A DNA stretch of 64,000 bases from Streptomyces sp. XM4193 (GTDB lineage: Bacteria; Actinomycetota; Actinomycetes; Streptomycetales; Streptomycetaceae), in assembly GCF_023072595.1 (NCBI RefSeq), contig NZ_JALLGK010000001.1, positions 1,178,001 through 1,242,000 on the forward strand, in the 5' to 3' direction. Position numbers and translations under genes: made by a program. The notes beneath the pieces were generated by a model. The model did no database searches, had not been told where the DNA came from, and worked only from the letters and a program-made list of their open reading frames with translations. Shown here piece after piece: positions 1-7,566 of the stretch. Position 1 is the first letter of the stretch. The number at the start of each line of letters is the position of its first letter.

Positions 1-2484
1 GCCATCGCGCGCGCGGAACGCGCCGAGGCGGAACGCCCCCGGGCGGCCGGCGCGGAGGCGGACGAGGCGGACGAGGCGGGCGAGGCGGACGGGATCGCCG
101 GGGGCGCGGAGGCCGCCGGGGTCGTCGGGCCGGACTTCGCCCGTACCGGGCTCAGCTCCGCGCAGGTCGCCGAACGCGTGGCGCGCGGCGAGGTCAACGA
201 CGTACCCGTACGTTCCTCCCGCTCCACCGGCGAGATCGTCCGTGCGAACGTCTTCACCCGGTTCAACGCGATCATCGGCGTCCTCTTCGCCATCATCCTG
301 GTCGTCGGGCCCATCCAGGACGGCCTGTTCGGCTTCGTGATCATCGCCAACACCGGTATCGGCATCATCCAGGAGCTGCGGGCCAAGCGGACTCTGGACA
401 ACCTCGCGGTCATCGGTGAGGCCAAGCCGAAGGTCCGGCGCGACGGCACGAGCGTGGAGGTGCCGACCGGCGAGATCGTGCTCGGCGACCTGGTCGAGCT
501 GGCCCCGGGCGACAAGGTCGTGGTGGACGGCGTGGTCGTCGGCGCCGACAACATGGAGATCGACGAGTCCCTGCTCACCGGCGAGGCCGACCCCGTCGTC
601 AAGCAGCCCGGCGACACCGTGATGTCCGGCAGCTTCGTCGTCGCGGGCGGCGGCTCGTTCACCGCGACCAAGGTCGGCAAGGAGGCGTACGCCGCACAAC
701 TGGCCGAGGAGGCCTCCCGCTTCACGCTCGTCCACTCCGAACTGCGCAGCGGCATCTCGCAGATCCTGAAATACATCACGTACATGCTGGTCCCGGCCGC
801 GATCGGGCTCATCATCAGCCAGATGGTCGTGGAGAGCCGGGGCGCCGACGAGGCGATCCGGCGCATGGTCGCCGGCATCGTGCCGATGGTCCCCGAAGGG
901 CTCGTGCTGCTCACCTCGGTCGCCTTCGCGATCGGTGTGATCCGGCTGGGACGTCAGCAGTGCCTGGTGCAGGAGCTGCCCGCGATCGAGGGCCTGGCCC
1001 GCGTCGACGTGGTCTGCCTCGACAAGACCGGCACCCTCACCGAGGGCGGCATGGACGTCACCGAGGTGCGGGGGCTGAACGGCGTCGACGAGGAGCGGGT
1101 GCGCGAGGTGCTCGCCGCCGTCGGCGACTCCGACCCGCGCCCCAACGCGAGCCTCCAGGCGATCATCGACGCCTGTCCCGCGCAGGACGCGAGCGGCTGG
1201 CGGTGCGAGAGCGCGCTGCCGTTCTCCTCCGCCCGCAAGTACAGCGGCGCGGTCCTCACCGACCCGCGGGGAGAGACCGCGACCTGGCTCCTGGGCGCCC
1301 CCGACGTGCTGCTGCCCGCGGACGACCCGCGGCTCACCGAGATCGACGAACTCAACGCCCAGGGCCTGCGGATCCTGCTGCTCGCCCGAGGCACCCGCCC
1401 GCTGGACCACCCCGCCGTCGCCGACGGCGTCGAGCCCACCGGACTCGTCGTGGTGGAGCAGCGGCTGCGCCCCGAGGCCGCCGACACCCTGCGCTACTTC
1501 GAGGAGCAGGACGTCGCCGCCAAGGTGATCTCCGGCGACAACGCCGTCTCCGTGGGCGCCGTCGCCGGCAAGCTCCAACTCCCCGGCGCCGACGACCCGG
1601 TGGACGCCCGCCGGATGCCGCAGGGCAAGGAGGAGATGGCCGCCGCCATCGAACGCGGCGCCGTCTTCGGCCGGGTCAGCCCCCAGCAGAAGCGGGAGAT
1701 GGTCGGCGCGCTCCAGGCCAAGGGCCACGATGTGGCCATGACCGGCGACGGCGTCAACGACGTGCTGGCCCTGAAGGACGCCGACATCGGTGTCGCCATG
1801 GGCAGCGGCTCGGAGGCGGCCAAGTCCGTCTCGCAGATCGTGCTGCTGAACAACAGCTTCGCCACCCTCCCCTCGGTCGTCGCCGAGGGCCGACGGGTCA
1901 TCGGCAACATCGAACGGGTCGCCAACCTCTTCCTGACCAAGACCGTCTACTCGGTGCTGCTCGCCGTCCTGGTGATCGCCTGGCAGATCCCGTACCCGTT
2001 CCTGCCGCGACACCTGACGCTGCTCTCCGCGCTGACCATCGGCATCCCGGCCTTCTTCCTGGCCCTGGCTCCGAACAGGGAACGCGCCAAACCCCACTTC
2101 GTGCGCCGCGTCATGCGGTACGCCGTCCCGTCCGGCATCATCGCGGCCACCGCCACGTTCACCTCGTACATGATCGCCAGGTCCTTCTACACCGGCGAGG
2201 GGTCGTTGGAGGCGGAGACCAGCGCGGCCACGCTGACGCTCTTCCTCACCGCGATGTGGGTGCTGGCGATCGTCGCCCGCCCCTACACCTGGTGGCGCGT
2301 CGGGCTGATCCTCACGATGGCGTGCGGCTTCGTGGTCGTGATGGTGACGCCGTGGTTGCAGCACTTCTTCCAGCTCAAACTGGTCGGCCTCACCATGCCG
2401 CTCACGGCGGCGGCCATCGCCGCGGTGGCGGCGGTGCTCCTGGAGATCGCCTGGCGCGTCGTCGCCACCCGCTTCCCGGCGTAG
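1..2484 (+). CDS. Cation-translocating P-type ATPase, CtpE-like (5' end outside window)
   Basis: ATP-driven cation pump of the plasma membrane. The frame is open from base 1, so the start lies upstream and only the last 827 residues are seen. Counting from base 1: actuator motif TGE at residues 193-195, PEGL in the membrane helix before the P-domain at 298-301, phosphorylation motif DKTGTLT at 341-347 (Asp341 is the phospho-acceptor), hinge motif TGDGVND at 581-587, then several C-terminal membrane helices. PEGL and the layout fit the CtpE group, whose M. tuberculosis member is linked to calcium uptake. The visible N-terminus is rich in Ala/Glu/Asp. The transported ion cannot be read from sequence alone. 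Confidence 0.93.
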   Translation, partial: AIARAERAEAERPRAAGAEADEADEAGEADGIAGGAEAAGVVGPDFARTGLSSAQVAERVARGEVNDVPVRSSRSTGEIVRANVFTRFNAIIGVLFAIILVVGPIQDGLFGFVIIANTGIGIIQELRAKRTLDNLAVIGEAKPKVRRDGTSVEVPTGEIVLGDLVELAPGDKVVVDGVVVGADNMEIDESLLTGEADPVVKQPGDTVMSGSFVVAGGGSFTATKVGKEAYAAQLAEEASRFTLVHSELRSGISQILKYITYMLVPAAIGLIISQMVVESRGADEAIRRMVAGIVPMVPEGLVLLTSVAFAIGVIRLGRQQCLVQELPAIEGLARVDVVCLDKTGTLTEGGMDVTEVRGLNGVDEERVREVLAAVGDSDPRPNASLQAIIDACPAQDASGWRCESALPFSSARKYSGAVLTDPRGETATWLLGAPDVLLPADDPRLTEIDELNAQGLRILLLARGTRPLDHPAVADGVEPTGLVVVEQRLRPEAADTLRYFEEQDVAAKVISGDNAVSVGAVAGKLQLPGADDPVDARRMPQGKEEMAAAIERGAVFGRVSPQQKREMVGALQAKGHDVAMTGDGVNDVLALKDADIGVAMGSGSEAAKSVSQIVLLNNSFATLPSVVAEGRRVIGNIERVANLFLTKTVYSVLLAVLVIAWQIPYPFLPRHLTLLSALTIGIPAFFLALAPNRERAKPHFVRRVMRYAVPSGIIAATATFTSYMIARSFYTGEGSLEAETSAATLTLFLTAMWVLAIVARPYTWWRVGLILTMACGFVVVMVTPWLQHFFQLKLVGLTMPLTAAAIAAVAAVLLEIAWRVVATRFPA

Positions 2485-2501
2485 CCACCCGGGGCGGGTG
2501 G
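2485..2501 (+). terminator. Short hairpin after P-type ATPase
   Basis: A 6-bp GC stem, CCACCC with GGGTGG around loop GGGGC, starts directly after the ATPase stop codon. There is no T-run, as is common in Streptomyces. It is a plausible but weak terminator between the ATPase and the convergent DUF397 gene. Confidence 0.4.
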
Positions 2502-2520
2502 TGACCTCTGTCGTCGGGCT

Positions 2521-2606
2521 CGGCCACGCCGAACGCCTGCGGCGCGCGCTCGGCCACGCCGAACGCCTGCGGCGCGCGCTCGGCCACGCCGAACGCCTGC
2601 GGCGCG
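2521..2606. repeat. 30-bp tandem repeat, 2.9 copies
   Basis: Units at 2521-2550, 2551-2580 and 2581-2606 (truncated) are identical where they overlap. The array lies in the gap between convergent genes (ATPase and DUF397). Perfect identity points to recent slippage or expansion. Reading it as protein gives a repetitive Arg/Ala peptide, so coding is unlikely. Confidence 0.9.
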
Positions 2607-2642
2607 TCCGCGAGTTGGTCCGGGCAGGCGGACTCCGGTCGT

Positions 2643-2843
2643 TCAGAGGCCGGGGCGGTCGGCCCCGAGGTGGACGAGGAAGGCCGTCCACTGCGCCGCG
2701 GGTACGGCGAGGGTGGGGCCGTCGACGTTCTTGGAGTCGCGCACCCGAGCGACTGCGCGACCGGCTGCCACTTCGACGCACTGACCGCCGTTGCCGCTGT
2801 AGGAGGAGGTCAGCCAGCGGAGGGACTCGTTGGTGTTCGTCAT
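2643..2843 (-). CDS. DUF397 domain protein
   Basis: A 66-residue protein made of one DUF397 domain: the WLTSSYSGNGGQCVEVA start, a RDSKN stretch and the VPAAQWTAFL end are typical. DUF397 proteins are small Streptomyces proteins usually encoded beside XRE-DUF5753 regulators (whiJ/Scr1-type loci), and a toxin or modulator role has been proposed. The ATG at 2843 is chosen because the domain begins there; the frame extends upstream but that part looks non-coding. No XRE partner is directly adjacent; one lies 0.9 kb away with another DUF397 gene, to which this protein is very similar (shared RDSKNV-GPTLAVPAAQW block). Its function is unproven. Confidence 0.85.
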   Translation of the reverse strand: MTNTNESLRWLTSSYSGNGGQCVEVAAGRAVARVRDSKNVDGPTLAVPAAQWTAFLVHLGADRPGL

Positions 2844-3033
2844 GGATCGGCCTTTCGCCGTGTGCGGTGAGCCTTGCTTCCGAAGTGCCCGGCGAGAGCG
2901 GGCCGTTGAGGGAACGCACTGTCGTTGTGCCCCGGCCGGAGCGCCTTCATCGCAGGGGCGCACGCCGTTCCGTGGTGAACACCCCGGGTTGGTCACCACG
3001 GCTGTGACCGGGGCCGTGCCTACCGTGGGTGGT

Positions 3034-3474
3034 ATGGACGACATCGGAGTTGAGCTCGACGACTTTCTCGGCCGTTACGCCGGCACGCTCTCCTCGTACG
3101 ACTCGCGGGGTGCGGCGGCCCTGTGGGGGAGCCCCGGCATGATCCTCACCGACCGGGAGGGCGCGGGTGTTCTGGAGTCCCGCGAGGCCATGGCCGAAGG
3201 GCTGGAGCGGTCGTATCCCGTCTATCGCAAGCTCGGGCTGGCCTCCGTCGGGTACGAGCGTCTCGGCCACGAGTTGCTCAGCGAGGCCGTCGTGCTGGTC
3301 CGGGTGCGCTGGCTCTTCCACGACGGCGACGGCGAGCTGATGACCGACAGCTTCGCGAGCTACGTACTGCGCCGTGACGAGGAGGGGCTGCGGGCTCATC
3401 TGTGTGTTCCCGCCGACGACATCGAGAAATTGCAGGCTCTCGCGGATCGGAAGGGAGTCGACCTCTTCGAGTAG
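3034..3474 (+). CDS. SnoaL/NTF2-like small protein
   Basis: A 146-residue soluble protein starting MDDIGVELDD. It has the pattern of a SnoaL/NTF2-like fold: an N-terminal helical part with DFLGRYAGTL, a central hydrophobic strand region (VVLVRVRWLF) and a C-terminal strand (SYVLRRDEEGLRAHLCVP). Members of this fold include isomerases, hydrolases and plain ligand binders, and no catalytic residues can be assigned. The ATG at 3034 is used because the in-frame upstream extension does not look like coding sequence. No signal peptide. The gene stands alone between two DUF397 genes on the other strand. Confidence 0.75.
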   Translation: MDDIGVELDDFLGRYAGTLSSYDSRGAAALWGSPGMILTDREGAGVLESREAMAEGLERSYPVYRKLGLASVGYERLGHELLSEAVVLVRVRWLFHDGDGELMTDSFASYVLRRDEEGLRAHLCVPADDIEKLQALADRKGVDLFE

Positions 3475-3562
3475 AACTCCCGGCGTGCGGTGGGCCGTTC
3501 ACGTCGTACGGCCCCGCGGCGTCTGCAGGCGCGGCGGGGCCGTACGCGGTGTGCGGTGTGCG

Positions 3563-3766
3563 TCAGCGGTCGGCCTTGAGGGTGGTGAGGAAGGCGGCCC
3601 ACTGGGCGGCGGGCACGGCGAGGGTGGGACCGCCGACGTTCTTGGAGTCGCGCACCGGGACGAGGCCGTGGGACGCGGCGAGGTCGGTGGCGACCTCGAC
3701 GCAGTCGCCGCCGTTGTCGCTGTAGGAGGACGTGAACCAGTGTGGGGACTCGCTCGGGAGCGTCAC
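3563..3766 (-). CDS. DUF397 domain protein, coupled to XRE regulator
   Basis: A 67-residue DUF397 protein (HWFTSSYSDNGGDCVEVA, VRDSKNV, VPAAQWAAFL). Its GTG start at 3766 overlaps the TGA of the upstream XRE-DUF5753 gene as GTGA, so the two are translationally coupled. This regulator plus DUF397 pair is the standard module of whiJ-like and Scr1-type loci in Streptomyces, thought to act on development or as a toxin-antitoxin-like pair. It closely resembles the DUF397 gene at 2643, so the two probably arose by local duplication. Confidence 0.88.
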   Translation of the reverse strand: MTLPSESPHWFTSSYSDNGGDCVEVATDLAASHGLVPVRDSKNVGGPTLAVPAAQWAAFLTTLKADR

Positions 3767-4602
3767 GGATTGCCCTTTCGTAGCTCTTCGATCATGGCCA
3801 CCGAGGCCGCCTGGGACAGGGATTCGGCCTGGAGCTGATGGTAGGCGGAGAGCAGGGGCAGTACGGAGGCCGCGTCGCGCTCCAGATGGCCGCGCAGCTG
3901 GGACTCCGCGTAGGCGACCACGGTCAGATCTGGCAGTGTCAGCAGATTCACCGGGAGGTTGAAGGGCCGCAGCTCGCCCATGCTGAACGGGGCGATCTGG
4001 AGGACGGTGTGGGGGAGTTGGGCGAACTCCAGCAGCCGGTCGAACTGCTCGCGCATGACGCTCTCGCCGCCGACGCTTCGGCGTATGCAGCTCTCGTCCA
4101 TCACGACCAGCATCGCCGGCGGGCTCGGTCGGGTCAGCGCGGCCTGCCTCTCCGCCAGGAACTCGACGCGCTCCACGGCATGGCCGGACGGGATGGCGCC
4201 GCGTCGGACCGCGCTCTCCGCCAGAACCCGTGCGTACGCGGGGGTTTGCAGCAGCCCGGGGATGATGCCCACGTTGTACAGGCGGATCTCCACGGCGCTG
4301 CTCTCGCGGCTGACGTACTCCGGGAAGCCCTCCAGCAGGCTGCCGTGCCGGATGTCCCGCCACTCCCGCTCGAAGGAGTCAGGGCCGTCCTTGATGCCGA
4401 AGGCGCGATCAAGTCGGCGGGCGAAAGGGAGAGTTGGCGGTTTGCGAACAGTTTCCACCGCCGAGATGTGCTGGCCGGAGTACTCCGTCCGCTCGGCGAG
4501 GAGGTCTTGGCTCCATCCGCGATCCTCGCGGAATCGCCTCATGCGTACGCCGAACGCGGCACGCGGACCGGCCTCCGGGTCGATTTCCTTGCGGTTGACC
4601 AC
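3763..4602 (-). CDS. XRE-family regulator with DUF5753 (WhiJ/Scr1-like)
   Basis: A 279-residue transcriptional regulator. An N-terminal helix-turn-helix lies at about residues 17-70 (FREDRGWSQDLLAERTEYSG is the first part of the XRE fold) and a DUF5753 ligand or partner domain at about 95-270 (IPGLLQTPAYAR, MDESCIRR and LPHTVLQIAPF are family landmarks). Members of this family usually act with DUF397 partners, and the DUF397 gene overlaps its stop codon by 4 bp. The divergent neighbour at 4707 shares its promoter region. Target genes are unknown; autoregulation is likely by family habit. Confidence 0.9.
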   Translation of the reverse strand: MVNRKEIDPEAGPRAAFGVRMRRFREDRGWSQDLLAERTEYSGQHISAVETVRKPPTLPFARRLDRAFGIKDGPDSFEREWRDIRHGSLLEGFPEYVSRESSAVEIRLYNVGIIPGLLQTPAYARVLAESAVRRGAIPSGHAVERVEFLAERQAALTRPSPPAMLVVMDESCIRRSVGGESVMREQFDRLLEFAQLPHTVLQIAPFSMGELRPFNLPVNLLTLPDLTVVAYAESQLRGHLERDAASVLPLLSAYHQLQAESLSQAASVAMIEELRKGNP

Positions 4603-4706
4603 GCTGTCACCCGTCTCTTCCTTCAGGTCTGGTCAGTTGAAGAGCTCAGAACGCTGGGCCACGCTGTCGCTTCCCGGTAGTGAACTCACTACGGAGAGGA
4701 GTCAGC

Positions 4707-5024
4707 GTGCTGGGAGACAGCGAACCCCCGAGGCCGTCGGTCCCACTCGGTTCATCGGCGCCCGAGACGCCGGACCTGAGCGAACTGAAGGTCAAATCAA
4801 GTGACTTGACAGTATGTAGTGAAGAAGTCACACAGTGGTGTGGGGGTGAGGAGGGGAGTGAAGCGAGTCCGATCCGGTCGGGAGGATCGTTGATCTTGGC
4901 CGGTGGAGAGGGTGAGGGGGAGGCGGAGGAACCGCAAAGACCGACCCGGGACGAGCTGAACGCGCGTATCGCTGGATTGCGGGTGCGGATCGAGCAGCAC
5001 TTCGAGGACTTGGAGAAGCGGTGA
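4707..5024 (+). CDS. Small hypothetical protein, coupled to the DUF7848-like gene
   Basis: A 105-residue protein of unknown function. The GTG at 4707 is preferred over the upstream GTG at 4680 because the strong Shine-Dalgarno GGAGAGGA sits 6 bases before it. The middle is low-complexity Gly/Glu (EGEGEAEEPQ); the last 35 residues (RDELNARIAGLRVRIEQHFE) look like a short amphipathic or coiled-coil helix. Its TGA overlaps the GTG of the next gene. The stretch from 4790 to 4830 is A/T-rich for this genome. No family recognised. Confidence 0.6.
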   Translation: MLGDSEPPRPSVPLGSSAPETPDLSELKVKSSDLTVCSEEVTQWCGGEEGSEASPIRSGGSLILAGGEGEGEAEEPQRPTRDELNARIAGLRVRIEQHFEDLEKR

Positions 5025-5308
5025 GTCAACGAACGTACGCCTTCAGGAAGTTCGTCGTGGTGCGGGACACCGAACCGGACCGGGAGCCCACCTGCTTCGC
5101 GATGCAGTGCGCGGTCTGCGAGGAGGCCGGGCCGCTCGTCGAGTCGGCGAAGTCCTCAGACCCGCAGGGGCAGTTGAGGGCCGACGAGGAGGCGAAGAGG
5201 CAGGCGGCGCAATGGGTGCCGGTGCACCGTCGGGAGCAACCGGAGCATCTCTCGCACCGGTTGATCCGTACGACCCCGTACCGGCTGGTGCCGGGGGAGT
5301 GGGAGTGA
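5021..5308 (+). CDS. DUF7848-like small protein with Cys pair
   Basis: A 95-residue protein that looks like a family common in Streptomyces (DUF7848, recalled from memory). It has a CFAMQCAVCEEAG segment with a CxxxxCxxC spacing that could bind a metal, and a conserved-looking end (HRLIRTTPYRLVPGEWE). The GTG start at 5021 overlaps the previous gene's stop (GTGA), so both are made together. The role is unknown; such genes often sit next to XRE-DUF5753 regulators, as here. Confidence 0.65.
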   Translation: MSQRTYAFRKFVVVRDTEPDREPTCFAMQCAVCEEAGPLVESAKSSDPQGQLRADEEAKRQAAQWVPVHRREQPEHLSHRLIRTTPYRLVPGEWE

Positions 5309-5357
5309 GGACGGCGAGCGCGTGCGTCGGGATGCTCGCCGGCCCTGGAACGCCGAA

Positions 5358-5391
5358 CGCCGTCGACGTGTCCCCTCACACGTCGACGGCG
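5358..5391. terminator. Bidirectional hairpin between convergent genes
   Basis: A perfect 14-bp inverted repeat (arms 5358-5371 and 5378-5391, core CGCCGTCGACG) with a 6-base loop CCCCTC. It lies between the end of the gene at 5308 and the end of the opposing VOC gene at 5420, so it can serve both. Confidence 0.8.
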
Positions 5392-5419
5392 CGATCAAAC
5401 GGTCGGCCGATGCCTCGGG

Positions 5420-5854
5420 TCAGTCGAGGCAGAACTCGTTGCCTTCGATGTCCTGCATCACCAGACACGACTCGTTGACCCCGTCGGCGACGAGCAGCCG
5501 TACCCGCTTCGCGCCGAGCGGGAGCAGTCGGGCGCACTCCGATTCCAGTGCGGCGAGACGCTCCTCGCCCACCAGGCCGGTGCCGACCCGTACGTCCAGA
5601 TGCAGCCGGTTCTTGGCGGCCTTGCCCTCCGGCACCCGCTGGAAGTACAGCCGCGGACCGGTCCCCGAGGGGTCGGAGCAGACGAAGCCCGCGTCGCGCT
5701 CCTCGGCCGGCTGGGTCTCCTCGTAGGCGTCCCAGCTGTCGAACCCCTCCGGTACGGGCGGTACGACGTAGCCGAGAACCTCGCACCAGAAGCGGGCGAG
5801 GCGCTGCGGCTGCGCGCAGTCGAAGGTGATCTGTACCTGTCGGATGGGTGCCAT
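5420..5854 (-). CDS. VOC family (glyoxalase-like) protein
   Basis: A 144-residue protein of the vicinal-oxygen-chelate fold. The start IRQVQITFDCAQPQRLARFW, the central KNRLHLDV strand and the end MQDIEGNEFCLD are typical of Streptomyces glyoxalase-like (Glyoxalase_6) proteins. Known VOC activities include metal-dependent lyases, dioxygenases and antibiotic-binding resistance proteins; none can be assigned. The ATG at 5854 matches the family start; the longer upstream frame is Arg-rich noise. The neighbouring gene upstream is a second VOC protein, sharing the KNRLH and GNEFC motifs. Confidence 0.88.
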   Translation of the reverse strand: MAPIRQVQITFDCAQPQRLARFWCEVLGYVVPPVPEGFDSWDAYEETQPAEERDAGFVCSDPSGTGPRLYFQRVPEGKAAKNRLHLDVRVGTGLVGEERLAALESECARLLPLGAKRVRLLVADGVNESCLVMQDIEGNEFCLD

Positions 5855-5934
5855 GGCGGGATCGTAGGACAAGTGAACCCGCCGTCGCCAGCGGTTATTT
5901 CGGGTGCGGCGGTGCGGTGTGGTGGTGCGGGGCG

Positions 5935-6384
5935 TCAGGAGACGCAGAACTCGTTGCCCTCGGGGTCGGTGAGCACGGACCACTGGCCGCCCTGGTCGTC
6001 GACGTCGTGGAGGTGGGTGGCGCCGAGCGCGGTGAGGCGGGCGACCTCCGTCGCGCGACTGCCGGCCTCGGCGTGCACGTCGATGTGGAGGCGGTTCTTG
6101 GTGGTCTTGGCCTCGGGGACCTGCTGGAAGAGGATGCGGCGGCCGAGCCCGATGCCGGTCTCGGCGGCGTACGGGTCGTCGGGGTGGCGTACGGCCACGA
6201 CGGTCCGCCAGGAGGGGCGGCCGTGGTGCTCGGTGAGGAGTGAGTCGTCGATGGCGCCGGCGCCGACCAGCCCGTTGATGAGGACGCTGTTGTCCTCGAC
6301 CAGGTAGCCGAGGGTCTGTGCCCAGAAGTCGGCGACGAGGTGCGGGTCGTGGGCGTCGACGACGAGCTTCCAGCTCAGGGCCAT
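5935..6384 (-). CDS. VOC family (glyoxalase-like) protein
   Basis: A 149-residue VOC protein: MALSWKLVVDAHDPHLVADFW at the N-terminus, TTKNRLHIDVH in the centre and TDPEGNEFCVS at the C-terminus. It is the same subfamily as the gene 80 bp downstream, so the pair is probably an old tandem duplication and may be co-transcribed. No signal peptide. Substrate unknown. Confidence 0.88.
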   Translation of the reverse strand: MALSWKLVVDAHDPHLVADFWAQTLGYLVEDNSVLINGLVGAGAIDDSLLTEHHGRPSWRTVVAVRHPDDPYAAETGIGLGRRILFQQVPEAKTTKNRLHIDVHAEAGSRATEVARLTALGATHLHDVDDQGGQWSVLTDPEGNEFCVS

Positions 6385-6941
6385 GGCGCGACTCCGGTGT
6401 GAGGTGAGGGGCGAGCGGGCTCGCGGGTGTGCTCGCAGGTGGGAAGCCTACGGCGGGGGTGTGACAGTCGGGTCGAAGCGCGCGGTGCGGTGTCGATCGG
6501 GTGGTGCGGCGTTGGCTGGGTGGTGCGGTGTTGGTCGGGTGGTTCGGCGGGTTGCCGGGTGGTGATGCGCGCTTGGTCGGGTGGTGTGGCGGTTGGGCCG
6601 GAGTGGCGGCGCGGGTGGTGATGCGGGGGCGTGCGGGCGGCGAAGTGCGCGGCGCTCAGGGCGAGTTCGGGGCGACCGGGGGAGGGCTGCCTGCGTTGAG
6701 CTGGGCTTTCGTGGCGAGTACCCAAAGGGAGTAAAAGGTGCGTACAACCATCGGCGGTCGATCCCTGTCGAACTGGTGGAAAACAGGGGGAAGGATCGGT
6801 GAACGGGGAGAGGTATCGCGTTCCGCAGTCATGAAATATCGCCAGAAGGCGGTGGATTGCGGTCGGTGGCGAACGACCCGGTCGGCTTCCTCGTCGAGAC
6901 CACACGCCCCGGACGGGGCACCAGGGAAGGACACGAACGCC
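6385..6941. other. Gene-less 557-bp gap with G/T-rich repeats
   Basis: Separates the divergent VOC gene and secreted-protein gene. From about 6490 to 6640 the + strand is almost free of A, with five exact GGGTGGTG cores (6499, 6518, 6557, 6579, 6613) and one GGGTGGTT (6537). From 6715 to 6850 the sequence becomes A-richer and probably carries the promoter of the 6942 gene. The frame of that gene is open back to 6738, but nothing upstream of the signal peptide looks like protein. Confidence 0.6.
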
Positions 6942-7361
6942 ATGGCTCTGAACACGCGTCGTATCAGGATCACCGCGGTGGCGCTGGGCGTCTCCGCGCT
7001 TGCGGGAGGCACGCTGCTGGGGGCGGGAGCGGCCCAGGCGGCGCCCGCAGCGGCGAAGGCGGCTGCCGCGCCGGCGCTGCCGTACGGCACCGTCGTCACT
7101 CCGGCCGGGGTGAACACCAGGCAGTACCCGAGCACCGACTCCTCGGTGAAGGGGACCCTGGTGTACGGGCAGCAGGTGGGCCTGGACTGCAAGGTCAACG
7201 CCCAGAACGTGGACGGCAACACCGTCTGGTTCAAGCTGCGGGGCGCCGAGCAGTGGGTGACCGCGCGCTGGGTCGACAACACCGGAACGGTCCTGCTGTG
7301 TAAGGACAAGTACCCGACCGCGGCGAACGGCAGCCGAGCGGCGAACGCGGCCAAGGGCTGA
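6942..7361 (+). CDS. Small secreted SH3-like domain protein
   Basis: A 139-residue exported protein. The ATG at 6942 follows GGGAAGGA by about 11 bases and begins a clear signal peptide (basic NTRRIR, hydrophobic core, AAQA-A cleavage near residue 32). The mature part matches bacterial SH3 domains found in cell-wall proteins: GVNTRQYPSTDSSVKGTLVYGQQV then VWFKLRGAEQWVTARWVDNTG. Two Cys (in LDCKVN and LLCKD) may form a disulfide. A role in binding peptidoglycan or the cell surface is inferred; there is no catalytic domain. Confidence 0.85.
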   Translation: MALNTRRIRITAVALGVSALAGGTLLGAGAAQAAPAAAKAAAAPALPYGTVVTPAGVNTRQYPSTDSSVKGTLVYGQQVGLDCKVNAQNVDGNTVWFKLRGAEQWVTARWVDNTGTVLLCKDKYPTAANGSRAANAAKG

Positions 7362-7566
7362 CCGCAGCAGCTGAGTTGAGGTGTGTGGGGCTCGGTGGAT
7401 ACGCCGGGCTCCACACCGGGTCCAGTGGCAACGGGCACCGAGAGTTGGGGAGTTGGCGGCTCGTTCGGTGTCGGGTGTCGCGCCGCACTGCTCGCCCGGT
7501 CCTCGGCGGGCGGGTGAGGCTACGGCTCAACCGGCCTCAATGGGACGGACGTTGGGGCCGTGTGGC

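Noticed and set aside
2498-3007. A 169-residue frame through the 30-bp repeats
   Set aside because: It is made of repeat translation and Arg-rich shadow sequence opposite the DUF397 gene.
6738-6941. An N-terminal extension of the secreted SH3 protein
   Set aside because: The frame is open, but a clear signal peptide with its own ribosome site starts at 6942; an extension would bury it.
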